Positions 32,147 through 39,614 of a DNA stretch of 53,411 nucleotides are shown here, piece by piece. This stretch comes from JAFGOG01 sp034429215 (GTDB lineage Bacteria > Chloroflexota > Anaerolineae > JAAYZQ01). The translations under genes were made by a program, and so were the position numbers. The notes beneath the pieces are model-generated. The model had not been told where the DNA came from. It worked only from the letters and a program-made list of their open reading frames with translations, and did not search any database. The stretch spans positions 1 to 53,411 of the forward strand of contig DAOUGI010000074.1 of assembly GCA_034429215.1 (NCBI GenBank). Reading direction: 5' to 3'. Position 1 is the first letter of the stretch. Every line of letters starts with the position of its first letter.

Positions 32147-32246
32147 GATGGTCCTCCTCAAATCCTGTAAACATCGATATCGCCGGCTGCAATCCTGCCC
32201 CCCGAATTCGAGATCCGAGGGGTGGGGGGTCAGAACAAGAGCAGCC

Positions 32247-32840
32247 TCAAGCTTGCTCGGACTCGACGGCCAATGCCCCCTGGCCGGCGGTCGAGCCCTG
32301 CATGAGAACGATGATCCCCACGGCGATGATCAGATCGCCCAGGCTAAAGGCGGCAGGCCACGGAAAGGGCGGCGGCAGCGCCAGGATGTCGGACAGCAGC
32401 CACAGCGCCGTGCCCTGCCGGGGCAGGATCACGTCCTTGGAAAAGCCGTAATGGCTCCCAACCGGAAACTGGGCCAGGCTGCTGCCCGGGTTGATCTGGA
32501 CCAGCGTCTCGGGCGAGATCGGCATCAGGCCGCCGTTAGCCAGGATGGCGATCAGGTTGCACACCACCCCCACCCCGGCGATCTTGATCGCGGTCGACCG
32601 CCGGTTGAGCGCCACAAAGGCCAGCAGCAGCAGGTGCGAGGCCAGGAAGAGCGCCTGCTGCACGGCAATATGCTGGCGGGGGCCCGCTTCAGCCCGCAGA
32701 AGCGGGAGCTGCAGGGCCAGGGCCAGCAGCACCAGCCAGGCGTGGCGCAGCGAGATCGCCGCTATCCGTTCCAGGGCACAGCCCCGGTAGCGGATCAGGC
32801 CGGCGAGCAGCCCGACGACGACGGCCAGCGCCAGGATCAT
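32247..32840 (-). CDS. DUF5317-like membrane protein
   Basis: A 197-residue protein with about five to six membrane segments and the conserved DUF5317 stretch ILANGGLMPISPETL, followed by FSKDVILPRQGTALWLLSDILALPPPFPWPAAFSLGD. The family is common in Chloroflexota and Firmicutes and has no known biochemical role. No ribosome-binding site precedes ATG 32840, but it lies 15 bases after the stop codon of the small peptide gene, so translation is probably coupled. Convergence of the small peptide, this protein and a kinase in one unit suggests a signalling or peptide-handling role. Confidence 0.78.
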   Translation of the reverse strand: MILALAVVVGLLAGLIRYRGCALERIAAISLRHAWLVLLALALQLPLLRAEAGPRQHIAVQQALFLASHLLLLAFVALNRRSTAIKIAGVGVVCNLIAILANGGLMPISPETLVQINPGSSLAQFPVGSHYGFSKDVILPRQGTALWLLSDILALPPPFPWPAAFSLGDLIIAVGIIVLMQGSTAGQGALAVESEQA

Positions 32841-32855
32841 ACCGGGCAGGTCAGG

Positions 32856-32990
32856 CTATCCGCCCACCCCCCCGGTCGCACCCGGCGCGCCGCCTGCCGC
32901 GGCCAATGCCGCCAGGATGAGCAGGATGTATACGATTTTTCGGTTGGTGGGTGTAGCATAGCGGTTCCACACATAGTTGAGCGTCTTCAT
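32856..32990 (-). CDS. 44-residue membrane peptide with Gly-rich tail
   Basis: A short frame from ATG 32990 with AGGAGG 7 bases upstream encodes a basic start (MKTLNYVWNRYATPTNRK), one hydrophobic helix (IVYILLILAALAAA) and a Gly/Ala-rich end (GGAPGATGGVGG). The good ribosome-binding site, the tight 15-base spacing to the DUF5317-like gene and its placement right behind the candidate regulated promoter support expression. It resembles small peptides often encoded before DUF5317 genes. It could be a signal peptide-like pheromone or a small subunit of the membrane protein; neither is shown. Confidence 0.62.
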   Translation of the reverse strand: MKTLNYVWNRYATPTNRKIVYILLILAALAAAGGAPGATGGVGG

Positions 32991-33084
32991 GTTCGACCTC
33001 CTGTCCTTCTGCAGTTTTTGAATTGTCGGCCGCCCCGTTGATTCCGTGTAGCTGCTGCGTCAGGATCCAGCCGGTCTAGTTGCA

Positions 33085-33131
33085 AGTGTAACAGATACCC
33101 CTCACCAAAAGGCTCACCAATCCACTCACCA
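33085..33131 (-). promoter_or_regulatory. promoter with three TGGTGAG heptamers at 12-bp spacing (candidate SARP/BTAD site)
   Basis: On the minus strand TGGTGAG occurs at 33131-33125, 33119-33113 and 33107-33101, exactly 12 bases apart. Ten bases further is TACACT (33090-33085), a usable -10 box; there is no -35 consensus. Tandem heptamers on one face of the helix ending about 8 bases before the -10 are how SARP-type activators are known to work. The gene just upstream encodes a BTAD-domain regulator. The next gene downstream is the 44-residue peptide (start 32990). Confidence 0.6.
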
Positions 33132-33187
33132 CTCGCGTACAGTAAACCCAGTTTCTGTACGAGACGATCATATCACAAGGCGCAGAC

Positions 33188-33213
33188 AAAAAAGGCTGCC
33201 CCGCGGGGCAGCC
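33188..33213 (-). terminator. intrinsic terminator of the BTAD regulator gene
   Basis: A perfect 20-bp palindrome GGCTGCCCCG/CGGGGCAGCC (33194-33213) followed on the minus strand by six T (33193-33188), 22 bases after the stop codon. It separates the regulator from the peptide operon. Confidence 0.92.
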
Positions 33214-33234
33214 GGCAGCTCTCGGGCGCCCCGA

Positions 33235-36200
33235 TCAGGCCCCGCCGGTGATCTGCCGGTAGAGCTGCTCGGTCTCGGGCGCCGGGCTGAGGCCCAGCTC
33301 GGCGCGCAGGACCCGCACGCAGGTGTGGTACTGGCGGATCGCGGCCGGCCGGTCGCCCAGGCGGCAGTAACAGCCCATCACCGCCCGGTACACCGCCTCC
33401 TGGTAAGGGTCGTGGCTCAGCAGGCGTTGATACAGGTCGACGGCCCGGAGCAGGTCGCCCTGCTCGGCGTACAGTCCGGCCAGCGCCCCCAGCGCGGCCA
33501 GGTACTGCTCGCGCAGCCGCTCGCGCTCCACGATGCACCAATCGGCATAGATCCCCTCCAGGTAATCGCCCTGGTAGAGGGCCAGCGCCTCCTCCAGGAA
33601 AGCGATCCGCTTGCCCCGGTCGGCCACCGGCCCGGCCCGGTCCACGGCGGTCTCGAACTCTTCGGCGTCGAGCCGGTAGGAGCACTCCCGGTTAAAGCGG
33701 TACAGCCCGTCTTCAAAGACGATGCTGTCGCGGAACAGCGACCGCCGCAGCCGGTAGAGCGTCGAGCGAAAGATGCTGTCCAGGCGCTGGGGCGAGTGCT
33801 CTGGCCAGAACAGGGCGCCCACCTCCTCCTTGCGCAGGCCGCGCCGGTGCTGGAGCAGGCAGAAAAAGAGGTCGCGGCTCTGCGCCGTCGTCCACTGCAC
33901 GGCCGCCCCGTCCATCTCTACCCGGGGCAGCCCCAGGGCGTGGATCTTGAGCTCCATGTGCGGCTCGGACTGGAGCGCCGGCTCGGGCCGCCTGGCCAGC
34001 CACGCCTGGTAGGCCTCGATCCGCCCCAGGAGGCGCGCCGCCGCGTCGCCCCGATCCGGGCCGGCGGCCGCCTGGCGGAGCAGCGGCGCGAACTGACTGC
34101 CCTCGGCCACCAGGAACTGGTCAAAGCCCAGCCGGCGGACCAGGTCCAGGGTCCGTTCCACCCCGTCCAGCGCCTCCTGGCGGTTGCCGGCCAGAAAGGC
34201 CACCCGCGCCCGGTGCAGGCAGGCCCGGGCCAGCTCGCGGCCAAAGCCGCCGGCCTCGAACCGCTCGGCGGCCCGGTCGAGGTGGTGCCGCGCCATCACC
34301 AGGTCGCCCTCCTGGCCGGCCAGGATGCCCAGCGACGTGTCGCACAGCCCGGTCTCGTAGCCAGAGCCGTGCTTTTCGGCGTGGGCCATCGCCTCCAGCA
34401 GCCACTTGCGGGCCTGGTCCAGGTTGCCCTGCAGGCGGGCCACGTTGCCCAGGGCGTCGAGGCTGTAGGTGACGGCAAACCCTTCCCCGGCGCGGGTCCC
34501 GCCCTGCAGCCCTTCGTTGTACGCCTGGCGGGCCTGCTCGTAGGCGCCCAGGTCGCGGTGCAGGTCGCCCAGGCTGGCCCAGGCGAACGCCTCGACCCGC
34601 AGGTTGCCGGCCTGCCGCGCCTTGGTCAGCGCGTCGGTCAGGGTCCGCAGCGCGTCGTCGTACCGGCCCTGCGAATGGTAGACCACCCCCAGCCCGTTGA
34701 GCGTGTTGGACCACGGCCCGGGGCTGCCGAGCTGCTGCCAGCACACCAGCGCCGCCTCGTAATGGTCCACCGCCCCGGCCAGGTTGCCGGCCAGCTCCTG
34801 GCTCAGGCCCAGGTCGTGGTGGATCAGCGCCACGTTATAGGCGTCGTCCAGCTCTTCGTACAGCCGCAGCGCCTCTTCCAGCCCTGCCCGGCCCTCGGCG
34901 AGCTGCCCCAGCCGCAGCAGGCACGCCCCGGCGTGGCGGCAGGCCAGCGCCGCCGTGGGCTTGGCCGCCGCCGCGCCGCCGAGCATGGTCAGCACCTCGC
35001 GGCAGCGGGCCAGCGCCTCGGCATAGTGCCCCTCGAACTGGAGCACCTGGCTCTTTTGCACCAGGGCGTGGGCGCTGTGGATCTTGTCTCCCCGCCGGCC
35101 AAAGGTGCGGCCCGCCCGGTCGTACAGCGACAGGGCCGCGCCATACTCGCCCCGCTCGGCGTGGATCTTGGCCCGGTGCATCAGCAGGTGCGGCCGGATC
35201 TCCCGGACCGGCTCGGGCAGAGCGTCGATCCAGCCGGCCAGCGTGTCCCAGTGGCCCGCCTCGAACTGCTGGGTGGCCGTCTGCTCGATGATGTCCATCA
35301 CCGGCTCGTAGGTCGCCAGCGACAGGTAGCGGCTGATCGCCTCCTTCCACTCGCCGCGGGCCCGGTAAGCATCGGCCGCCCGCCGCATCAGCTCCTGAAA
35401 ACGGGCCCCATCCTGCCGGCTCAGCGACGAGAACAGGAACTCGCGGAACAGGGCGTGGTAGCGCAGCCGGTCGTCCTCCTCGTATTCGGTGACGAACAGG
35501 TTGCGCAGCCGCACCTGGCCCATCAGCTCGGCCCATTTGCCCGCCTGGCCGCCCAGCACCGCGGCGCACAGGTCGGGGCTCAGCTCGTCGAGCACCGACG
35601 ATTCGAGCAGGAAATCGCGCAGCGGCGCCGGCTGGCGGTCCAGCACCTGCCTGGACAAATAGTCGTACAGCTCGAGGTTGATCCGGCCCCGCAGCACAAT
35701 CTCCCCCTGGGCCTGCTCCCAGCGCTGGCCGGCCGTCAGCAGCAGCCCGGTGATCCAGCCCCCCGTCCGCTCGGCCAGGTCGCCGGCCTGCTCGGCCGCC
35801 AGGCGCAGATCATAGTTCTGCAGGGCCAGCGCCTGGATCTCCTGCGGGGTAAAGCGCAGCTCGTCCACGCTCAGGCCGGCCGCCTGCCGCCGGGCCACCA
35901 GCAGCGACAGGTTGGGCAGCGCCGGCAGCGTGCGCGAGGCGATGATCAGGTGGCAGTTCTCGTCCATGTAGGTCACGAACAGGTCGAGAAACTCGTTGAT
36001 CGCCTCCTGGTTTTCGACCGCGTGGTGATCGTCGAGGATCAGGCAAAAATACTCGGGGATGGTGTCATAGATCTCTTGCACCAGCGTCGCCACCAGCGGG
36101 TAGAGGTTGCGGCCCGGGTCGGCCACCTGCCGCAAAAAGGCGCGCGACCGCTCGCCAAAAGCGGGGAACCGCTGGGCGATGGCGGCGATCAGGTGCTCCA

Positions 36201-36477
36201 GGAAGATGTGCAGGTCGGCGTCAAACGGGTCGAGGCTGTACCAGCACACCGGCAGCTCGGTGTCGTGGGCGAAATCGATCAGCAGCGTGGTCTTGCCATA
36301 CCCGGCGGCGGCGGAGATGAGGACCAGCTTGCGGTCGAGGTAAGAGTGGACCAGGTCCACCAGCCGGCGGCGCGACAGCAGGTCTGCCCGCCGGCGGGGC
36401 ACCCGGATCTTGGTGACGATCGGAGAGGGGATGTCGCCGGGCTGCACCGCATTCCCGGCCGCTTGTTCGAGACTCAT
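33235..36477 (-). CDS. MalT-like STAND ATPase regulator with TPRs and C-terminal BTAD (SARP-type) output
   Basis: A 1080-residue regulator. Residues ~20-50 (SPIVTKIRVPRRRADLLSRR) and Walker A AAAGYGKTTLL with LILDDHH (Walker B) form a MalT-type STAND NTPase; the winged-helix and arm segment follow to ~340. Residues ~380-820 are TPR repeats (e.g. LNGLGVVYHSQGRYDDALRT), the usual signal-binding superhelix. From ~840, MELKIHALGLPRVEMDG opens an OmpR-like winged helix (TTAQSRDLFFCLLQHRRGLRKEEV ... STLYRLRRSLF), and the last ~180 residues are a BTAD domain (ALALYQGDYLEGIYADWCIVERERLREQY). It has promoter TTGCTT-17-TACACT (36559-36531). The downstream peptide operon is its most likely target. Confidence 0.92.
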   Translation of the reverse strand: MSLEQAAGNAVQPGDIPSPIVTKIRVPRRRADLLSRRRLVDLVHSYLDRKLVLISAAAGYGKTTLLIDFAHDTELPVCWYSLDPFDADLHIFLEHLIAAIAQRFPAFGERSRAFLRQVADPGRNLYPLVATLVQEIYDTIPEYFCLILDDHHAVENQEAINEFLDLFVTYMDENCHLIIASRTLPALPNLSLLVARRQAAGLSVDELRFTPQEIQALALQNYDLRLAAEQAGDLAERTGGWITGLLLTAGQRWEQAQGEIVLRGRINLELYDYLSRQVLDRQPAPLRDFLLESSVLDELSPDLCAAVLGGQAGKWAELMGQVRLRNLFVTEYEEDDRLRYHALFREFLFSSLSRQDGARFQELMRRAADAYRARGEWKEAISRYLSLATYEPVMDIIEQTATQQFEAGHWDTLAGWIDALPEPVREIRPHLLMHRAKIHAERGEYGAALSLYDRAGRTFGRRGDKIHSAHALVQKSQVLQFEGHYAEALARCREVLTMLGGAAAAKPTAALACRHAGACLLRLGQLAEGRAGLEEALRLYEELDDAYNVALIHHDLGLSQELAGNLAGAVDHYEAALVCWQQLGSPGPWSNTLNGLGVVYHSQGRYDDALRTLTDALTKARQAGNLRVEAFAWASLGDLHRDLGAYEQARQAYNEGLQGGTRAGEGFAVTYSLDALGNVARLQGNLDQARKWLLEAMAHAEKHGSGYETGLCDTSLGILAGQEGDLVMARHHLDRAAERFEAGGFGRELARACLHRARVAFLAGNRQEALDGVERTLDLVRRLGFDQFLVAEGSQFAPLLRQAAAGPDRGDAAARLLGRIEAYQAWLARRPEPALQSEPHMELKIHALGLPRVEMDGAAVQWTTAQSRDLFFCLLQHRRGLRKEEVGALFWPEHSPQRLDSIFRSTLYRLRRSLFRDSIVFEDGLYRFNRECSYRLDAEEFETAVDRAGPVADRGKRIAFLEEALALYQGDYLEGIYADWCIVERERLREQYLAALGALAGLYAEQGDLLRAVDLYQRLLSHDPYQEAVYRAVMGCYCRLGDRPAAIRQYHTCVRVLRAELGLSPAPETEQLYRQITGGA

Positions 36478-36530
36478 GGCATCTCCTCCCCCCCCAGGCG
36501 TCTACTCCTGTCTATCGCCCCGCGCAGGCC

Positions 36531-36559
36531 AGTGTACCACACAAACGAGTGAGAAGCAA
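36531..36559 (-). promoter_or_regulatory. promoter of the BTAD regulator gene
   Basis: Minus strand TTGCTT (36559-36554), 17 bases, TACACT (36536-36531) with TGTGG extension. It resembles the promoters at 30450-30478 and 37372-37400 in both boxes and part of the spacer. Confidence 0.75.
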
Positions 36560-36576
36560 GGCAAGTCGGCTATGTA

Positions 36577-36655
36577 GGACGCAGATAAACGTAGATTTAC
36601 ACAGATGGAAATCGATGTGCGTCTGCCCTGACCCGAAACAAGAAACCGGGTTTCT
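36577..36655. repeat. CGCAGAT dispersed repeat and GAAACC hairpin
   Basis: GGACGCAGATAAACGTAGATTTACACAGAT-like sequence (36577-36606) is related to the repeats at 1111 and 43048. AAGAAACC-G-GGTTTCTT (36639-36655) is a small palindrome like the one at 7027-7059. They lie between the vapC-like stop and the regulator promoter. Confidence 0.7.
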
Positions 36656-36688
36656 TCGTTGCCTCGCGCAAGGCTTTCGCTCCCCGGC

Positions 36689-37120
36689 TTACCCGGCGAA
36701 AGGATTGCGCACGACGACCTGGCCGTACACCTGCCCTGGGTTGAGGTCCTCGGACCAGATCGTCTGGCAGCCCATCTGGGCAGCGCTGGCGACGATCATC
36801 GCATCCCAAAACGAGATCCGGTATCGCCCCTGAAGCCCGATCGCGTCCAGGAGATCCTCTACCCCGGGGCGGTGCACCTGCCAGGCCGCCAGGTCGGCGA
36901 TGATCTGCCCGGCTTCTTCAGGCGCCAAAGGTTTGGCTACCTTTTGCGTGACATTCACATAGAACTCTTGCAGGACCTGGATGCTCAGGCAGCCCTGCCC
37001 CGACTGCCACAACTCGCGGATCAGATCCCGAGCGCGCCCGTGCTTTTCCCCGGCCGACAGGTCGTGAGCGTAGATCAGGACGTTGGTATCGACGAACTGT
37101 AGGGGGTTACGCTCGCTCAT
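36689..37120 (-). CDS. vapC: PIN-domain ribonuclease toxin (VapC family)
   Basis: The 143-residue protein has the four acidic residues of PIN nucleases: FVDTNVLIYAHD (first Asp), LQEFYVNV (Glu), SFWDAMIVASA (Asp) and TIWSEDLNPGQ (last Asp). VapC toxins cut tRNA or rRNA and are blocked by the cognate antitoxin. It overlaps the upstream antitoxin gene by 14 bases, so it is the second gene of a coupled vapBC-type operon under the promoter at 37372-37400. Length and motif spacing are normal, so it should be active. Confidence 0.92.
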   Translation of the reverse strand: MSERNPLQFVDTNVLIYAHDLSAGEKHGRARDLIRELWQSGQGCLSIQVLQEFYVNVTQKVAKPLAPEEAGQIIADLAAWQVHRPGVEDLLDAIGLQGRYRISFWDAMIVASAAQMGCQTIWSEDLNPGQVYGQVVVRNPFAG

Positions 37121-37352
37121 GAAGCTCCTCGCGCCGGGCCGTCACCTGGCCGCCTGTGCCCAGGTCCGCGCCCTGCTCCAACCACTGCATGTGGCGCTGC
37201 TGCGCGCGGGCATAGGCGTCTTCCTGCTGCACTAGTTTTTCGAGCGCATTGGTCAGCAATTTGGACACCGATGTCTGTCGCCTGACGGCAATCAGCTTAG
37301 CCTTGAGCAAGACCTCTTTGGGAATCGCCAAGGTGATATTCCTTGTTTCCAT
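37107..37352 (-). CDS. ribbon-helix-helix antitoxin (VapB-like)
   Basis: An 81-residue protein from ATG 37352, chosen because GGAGGGAG lies just upstream and the extra upstream codons run into the promoter. METRNITLAIPKEVLLKAKLIAVRRQTSVSKLLTNALEKLV is a ribbon-helix-helix (beta strand NITLAIP, two helices) that binds operator DNA as a dimer; the charged tail (AYARAQQRHMQWLEQGADLG) should bind the PIN toxin. Order, overlap and size fit a VapBC module. Confidence 0.87.
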   Translation of the reverse strand: METRNITLAIPKEVLLKAKLIAVRRQTSVSKLLTNALEKLVQQEDAYARAQQRHMQWLEQGADLGTGGQVTARREELHERA

Positions 37353-37371
37353 CTCTCCCTCCACGTAAACA

Positions 37372-37400
37372 AGTGTAGCACATAAAGACGTGAAAGGCAA
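37372..37400 (-). promoter_or_regulatory. promoter of the vapBC-like operon
   Basis: Minus strand TTGCCT (37400-37395), 17 bases, TACACT (37377-37372) with TGTGC extension; start near 37365, 12 bases before the antitoxin ATG. Confidence 0.75.
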
Positions 37401-37428
37401 AATCCAATCGGTTAGGCGCTTGTACTAG

Positions 37429-37503
37429 CCGGGTCAGGTGGTAGGCCAGGCTGAGCCCCTGGATGCCGCCCCCGATGATGACGGCGTCAAATGTAGCTTT
37501 CAT
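37429..37503 (-). pseudogene. N-terminal remnant of an FAD-dependent oxidoreductase
   Basis: From ATG 37503 (GAGGACTG upstream) the frame encodes 25 residues, MKATFDAVIIGGGIQGLSLA then YHLTR, the first beta-alpha unit of a DAO/GMC-like FAD-binding Rossmann fold with GxGxxG. After Arg-25 homology stops abruptly and the sequence becomes the promoter of the toxin-antitoxin operon. The rest of the gene (several hundred codons) is missing, so the toxin-antitoxin segment has replaced it. Confidence 0.7.
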
Positions 37504-37548
37504 CAGTCCTCCCATTTGCATTTTACCACATTTCCCCCACCAAAACAA

Positions 37549-37582
37549 AGACCTGACAGGTTTTCCGAAACCTGTCAGGTCT
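37549..37582. repeat. R2 palindrome, copy 3
   Basis: 15-bp arms AGACCTGACAGGTTT (37549-37563) and complement (37568-37582) around TCCG. It lies downstream of the gene at 37603-38208 and upstream of the oxidoreductase remnant. Confidence 0.85.
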
Positions 37583-37602
37583 GTCCCCAAACTCCAAGAA
37601 GG

Positions 37603-38208
37603 CTAGCCGGCCCGATCGATGGCCGCCGCCAGCTCGGCCATCAGCTCAAACAGGCCGGTCAACCGCTCCGCCTTTTTTTCCGCCCCCGGCTTTTCATAGC
37701 GCAGCGTCGTCCCGTCCAGCTCCAGGTTGAGCGACGGCAGGGCCAGCAGCTTTTGCCGCAGCGTCTCGGAGGCGAATATCCGCCCGATCTCGTCCTCCAT
37801 GTCCCCTTTGATCATAAAGCGCCGGTCGATCTCTGCATCGCCCACCTGGATATCCTGCATCCCCAACTGCTTCCCGATCCGCCCCAGGATCTTTTCCTCG
37901 GACAGATCCAGGCGCAGCCCGGCCGGATTGTCGACGGTCATCGCGATCCGCGTGCTGGTCGACGTCCGCCTGTTCTTCCCCGCCCCGGTGGTGTGCTGGT
38001 GGACGTACATCTCCAGCTCGCGCCCTCGATAGATCCCCTTGACCGTCGGATAACGCAGCAGGCCGCCCCCCTCGCACGCCAGCCCTGCCTGAGCCGCCGC
38101 CTCCTGCCAGGCGCGCAGTTGTCCCCGGCGCTGCAGGTACTGGACGAGCAGGACAACGGCCGTCACCACCACAACGATCACAATCGCAATCAGCACTGTA
38201 GGTTCCAT
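37603..38208 (-). CDS. membrane-anchored protein of unknown function
   Basis: A 201-residue protein from ATG 38208 (GGGAGG upstream; in-frame codons further upstream are R2 repeat). MEPTVLIAIVIVVVVTAVVLLVQYL is a single N-terminal membrane helix. The cytoplasmic domain starts RRGQLRAWQEAAAQAGLACEGG and continues through YPTVKGIYRGRELEMYVHQHTT, the layout of DUF3137-like or galactose-oxidase-unrelated GYF-type domains seen in many small membrane proteins with an (x)YRGRxxxxY strand. No catalytic motif. It is bracketed by two R2 palindromes (37549 and 38273). Confidence 0.68.
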   Translation of the reverse strand: MEPTVLIAIVIVVVVTAVVLLVQYLQRRGQLRAWQEAAAQAGLACEGGGLLRYPTVKGIYRGRELEMYVHQHTTGAGKNRRTSTSTRIAMTVDNPAGLRLDLSEEKILGRIGKQLGMQDIQVGDAEIDRRFMIKGDMEDEIGRIFASETLRQKLLALPSLNLELDGTTLRYEKPGAEKKAERLTGLFELMAELAAAIDRAG

Positions 38209-38272
38209 GTCATCCCTCCCGATTGGTAACCCCATTGTACCCATCCCCGCCGCTTCTGCAAGTTCCGGGGCA

Positions 38273-38326
38273 AGACCTGACAGGTTTCGTCCCCAAAGGG
38301 GATCTGCGTGAAAACCTGTCAGGTCT
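38273..38326. repeat. R2 palindrome, copy 4, with an insert in the loop
   Basis: Arms AGACCTGACAGGTTT (38273-38287) and complement (38312-38326); the loop is 24 bases and contains a CCCC/GGGG mini-hairpin. It lies just before the promoter of the metalloprotease gene. Confidence 0.85.
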
Positions 38327-38337
38327 GTCTCCGCTGC

Positions 38338-38366
38338 TTTACACAAATCCCATTCTCGACTATAAT
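38338..38366 (+). promoter_or_regulatory. promoter of the M50-sigma-PrsW operon
   Basis: TTTACA (38338-38343), 17 bases, TATAAT (38361-38366). Start near 38373 leaves an 18-base leader with GAGGGGGAG before ATG 38391. Confidence 0.82.
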
Positions 38367-38390
38367 GTCCCCGAGGGGGAGAAAGCCACC

Positions 38391-39605
38391 ATGTGGCAGG
38401 GGATCACCGTAAGCGCGGACGACAACCCCACCGGCGCGCCGGGCCTGTGGCAGCGGCTCGAACTGCGCCCAGAGGGTGAGGCGGCCGCCAGCGGCGCGCT
38501 GTGGCCGGCCCTGTCTGAGCGCCTGGCGGCCGCCCAGCCCCGCCCCAAGCTGCGCCCCGACCTCGTCGTCAAGCTGAACCGCATCGTCAATCTGAACCTC
38601 AGCGAGAGCGTGACTTGCGTTCTGAACGATCCAACCAGTGGGCGCTATTTTCACCTGGGCGAGCGCGAGTCCTTTATCCTGGCCCTGCTCGACGGCCGGC
38701 ACGACCTTCCGGCCATAACCCGCGAGGCCGCCGCCCGATTTGGCCCCCTGCCCGACCAGGCGGTCGAACGGTTCATCTGGGACCTGGGCCAGGCCGGGCT
38801 GCTGGAGCAGCGGGCCGGGCTGTGGCAGCGCCTGGCCGCCCCCCAGCGCAGCGGCCCGCTGGTGGTGTGGACCCTGCCTGGCGCCGGGGAGCGGCTTGAG
38901 AAGCTGTACCGCTTTTTCCGGAGCCCGCCATCGATCCCGATCTGGGTTCTCGCCTTCGTGGGCTTTATGCATCCGGCTAGACTGATCATCTTCTCCCGGT
39001 CGCCGATCGGGCCCGACGTGGCTTTCCTGGCCGGCAAGCCGGCGATCATCCCTGTGGTGCTGCTCGCCTGCTACCTGATCATGATCCCGGTGGTGCTAAG
39101 CCACGAGCTGGCCCACGCCCTGGCCTGCGTCCACTCTGGCGGGCGCGTCTCGCGGTTTGGGCTGATGGTCCGCCATTTTCTGCCGGCCGCCTTTGCCGAC
39201 GTCTCGGACCTCTACCTGCTGCCCCAGCAGGCCCGCATCACCGTCTACCTGGCCGGCCCGGCTGTGACCATGGCCTGGGCGGGCCTGGCCACGCTGGTGT
39301 GGGACCTTACGCCGGCCGGCTCTTATGTCCACCTGATCGCCGGCGCGGTCGCCCTGGTGACGTCGCTCAACGCCCTGACCGGCCTGGTGCCGGTGGCCGG
39401 CTACGACAGCTCGGAGGCGTTGGGCGAATGGCAGGGCGTGCCCAACCTGCACCGCCGCGCCCTGACTTACTGCTGGGCCCGCCTGCGCCGCCGCCCGGTC
39501 GCCGCCCCAGATGGTCACGCCCGACTGTTCGTCTGGTACGGACTGGGGTTTGTGGTGTATAATCTGGCCATGATTGCCATTCTGGCGGCATTGATTTTTG
39601 GATGA
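38391..39605 (+). CDS. PqqD-domain M50-type membrane zinc metalloprotease (YydH-like)
   Basis: The 404-residue protein starts at ATG 38391. Residues ~55-145 match a PqqD-like winged domain (VVKLNRIVNLNLSESVTCVL, YFHLGERESFILALLDGRHD, EAAARFGPLPDQAVERFIWDL), the same fold as RiPP recognition elements that bind leader peptides. The membrane part has SHELAHALACVHSGGRVSRFG (HExxH), FLPAAFADVSDLYLLPQQARI and LAGPAVTMAWAGL, closely following YydH-type M50 proteases. The usual DGYY motif with the third zinc ligand reads AGYDSSEAL, so Asp is shifted two residues. It is 9 bases before the ECF sigma gene, pointing to site-2-protease-like work on an anti-sigma factor or peptide. Confidence 0.83.
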   Translation: MWQGITVSADDNPTGAPGLWQRLELRPEGEAAASGALWPALSERLAAAQPRPKLRPDLVVKLNRIVNLNLSESVTCVLNDPTSGRYFHLGERESFILALLDGRHDLPAITREAAARFGPLPDQAVERFIWDLGQAGLLEQRAGLWQRLAAPQRSGPLVVWTLPGAGERLEKLYRFFRSPPSIPIWVLAFVGFMHPARLIIFSRSPIGPDVAFLAGKPAIIPVVLLACYLIMIPVVLSHELAHALACVHSGGRVSRFGLMVRHFLPAAFADVSDLYLLPQQARITVYLAGPAVTMAWAGLATLVWDLTPAGSYVHLIAGAVALVTSLNALTGLVPVAGYDSSEALGEWQGVPNLHRRALTYCWARLRRRPVAAPDGHARLFVWYGLGFVVYNLAMIAILAALIFG

Positions 39606-39614
39606 AGGACCACC

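Noticed and set aside
33325..36552. Plus-strand 1075-codon open frame opposite the BTAD regulator
   Set aside because: Shadow of a GC-rich gene; the minus strand shows Walker motifs, TPRs and BTAD.
36577..36655. Functional terminator for the vapBC-like operon
   Set aside because: The palindrome arms are only 8 bp and no T-run follows on the minus strand.
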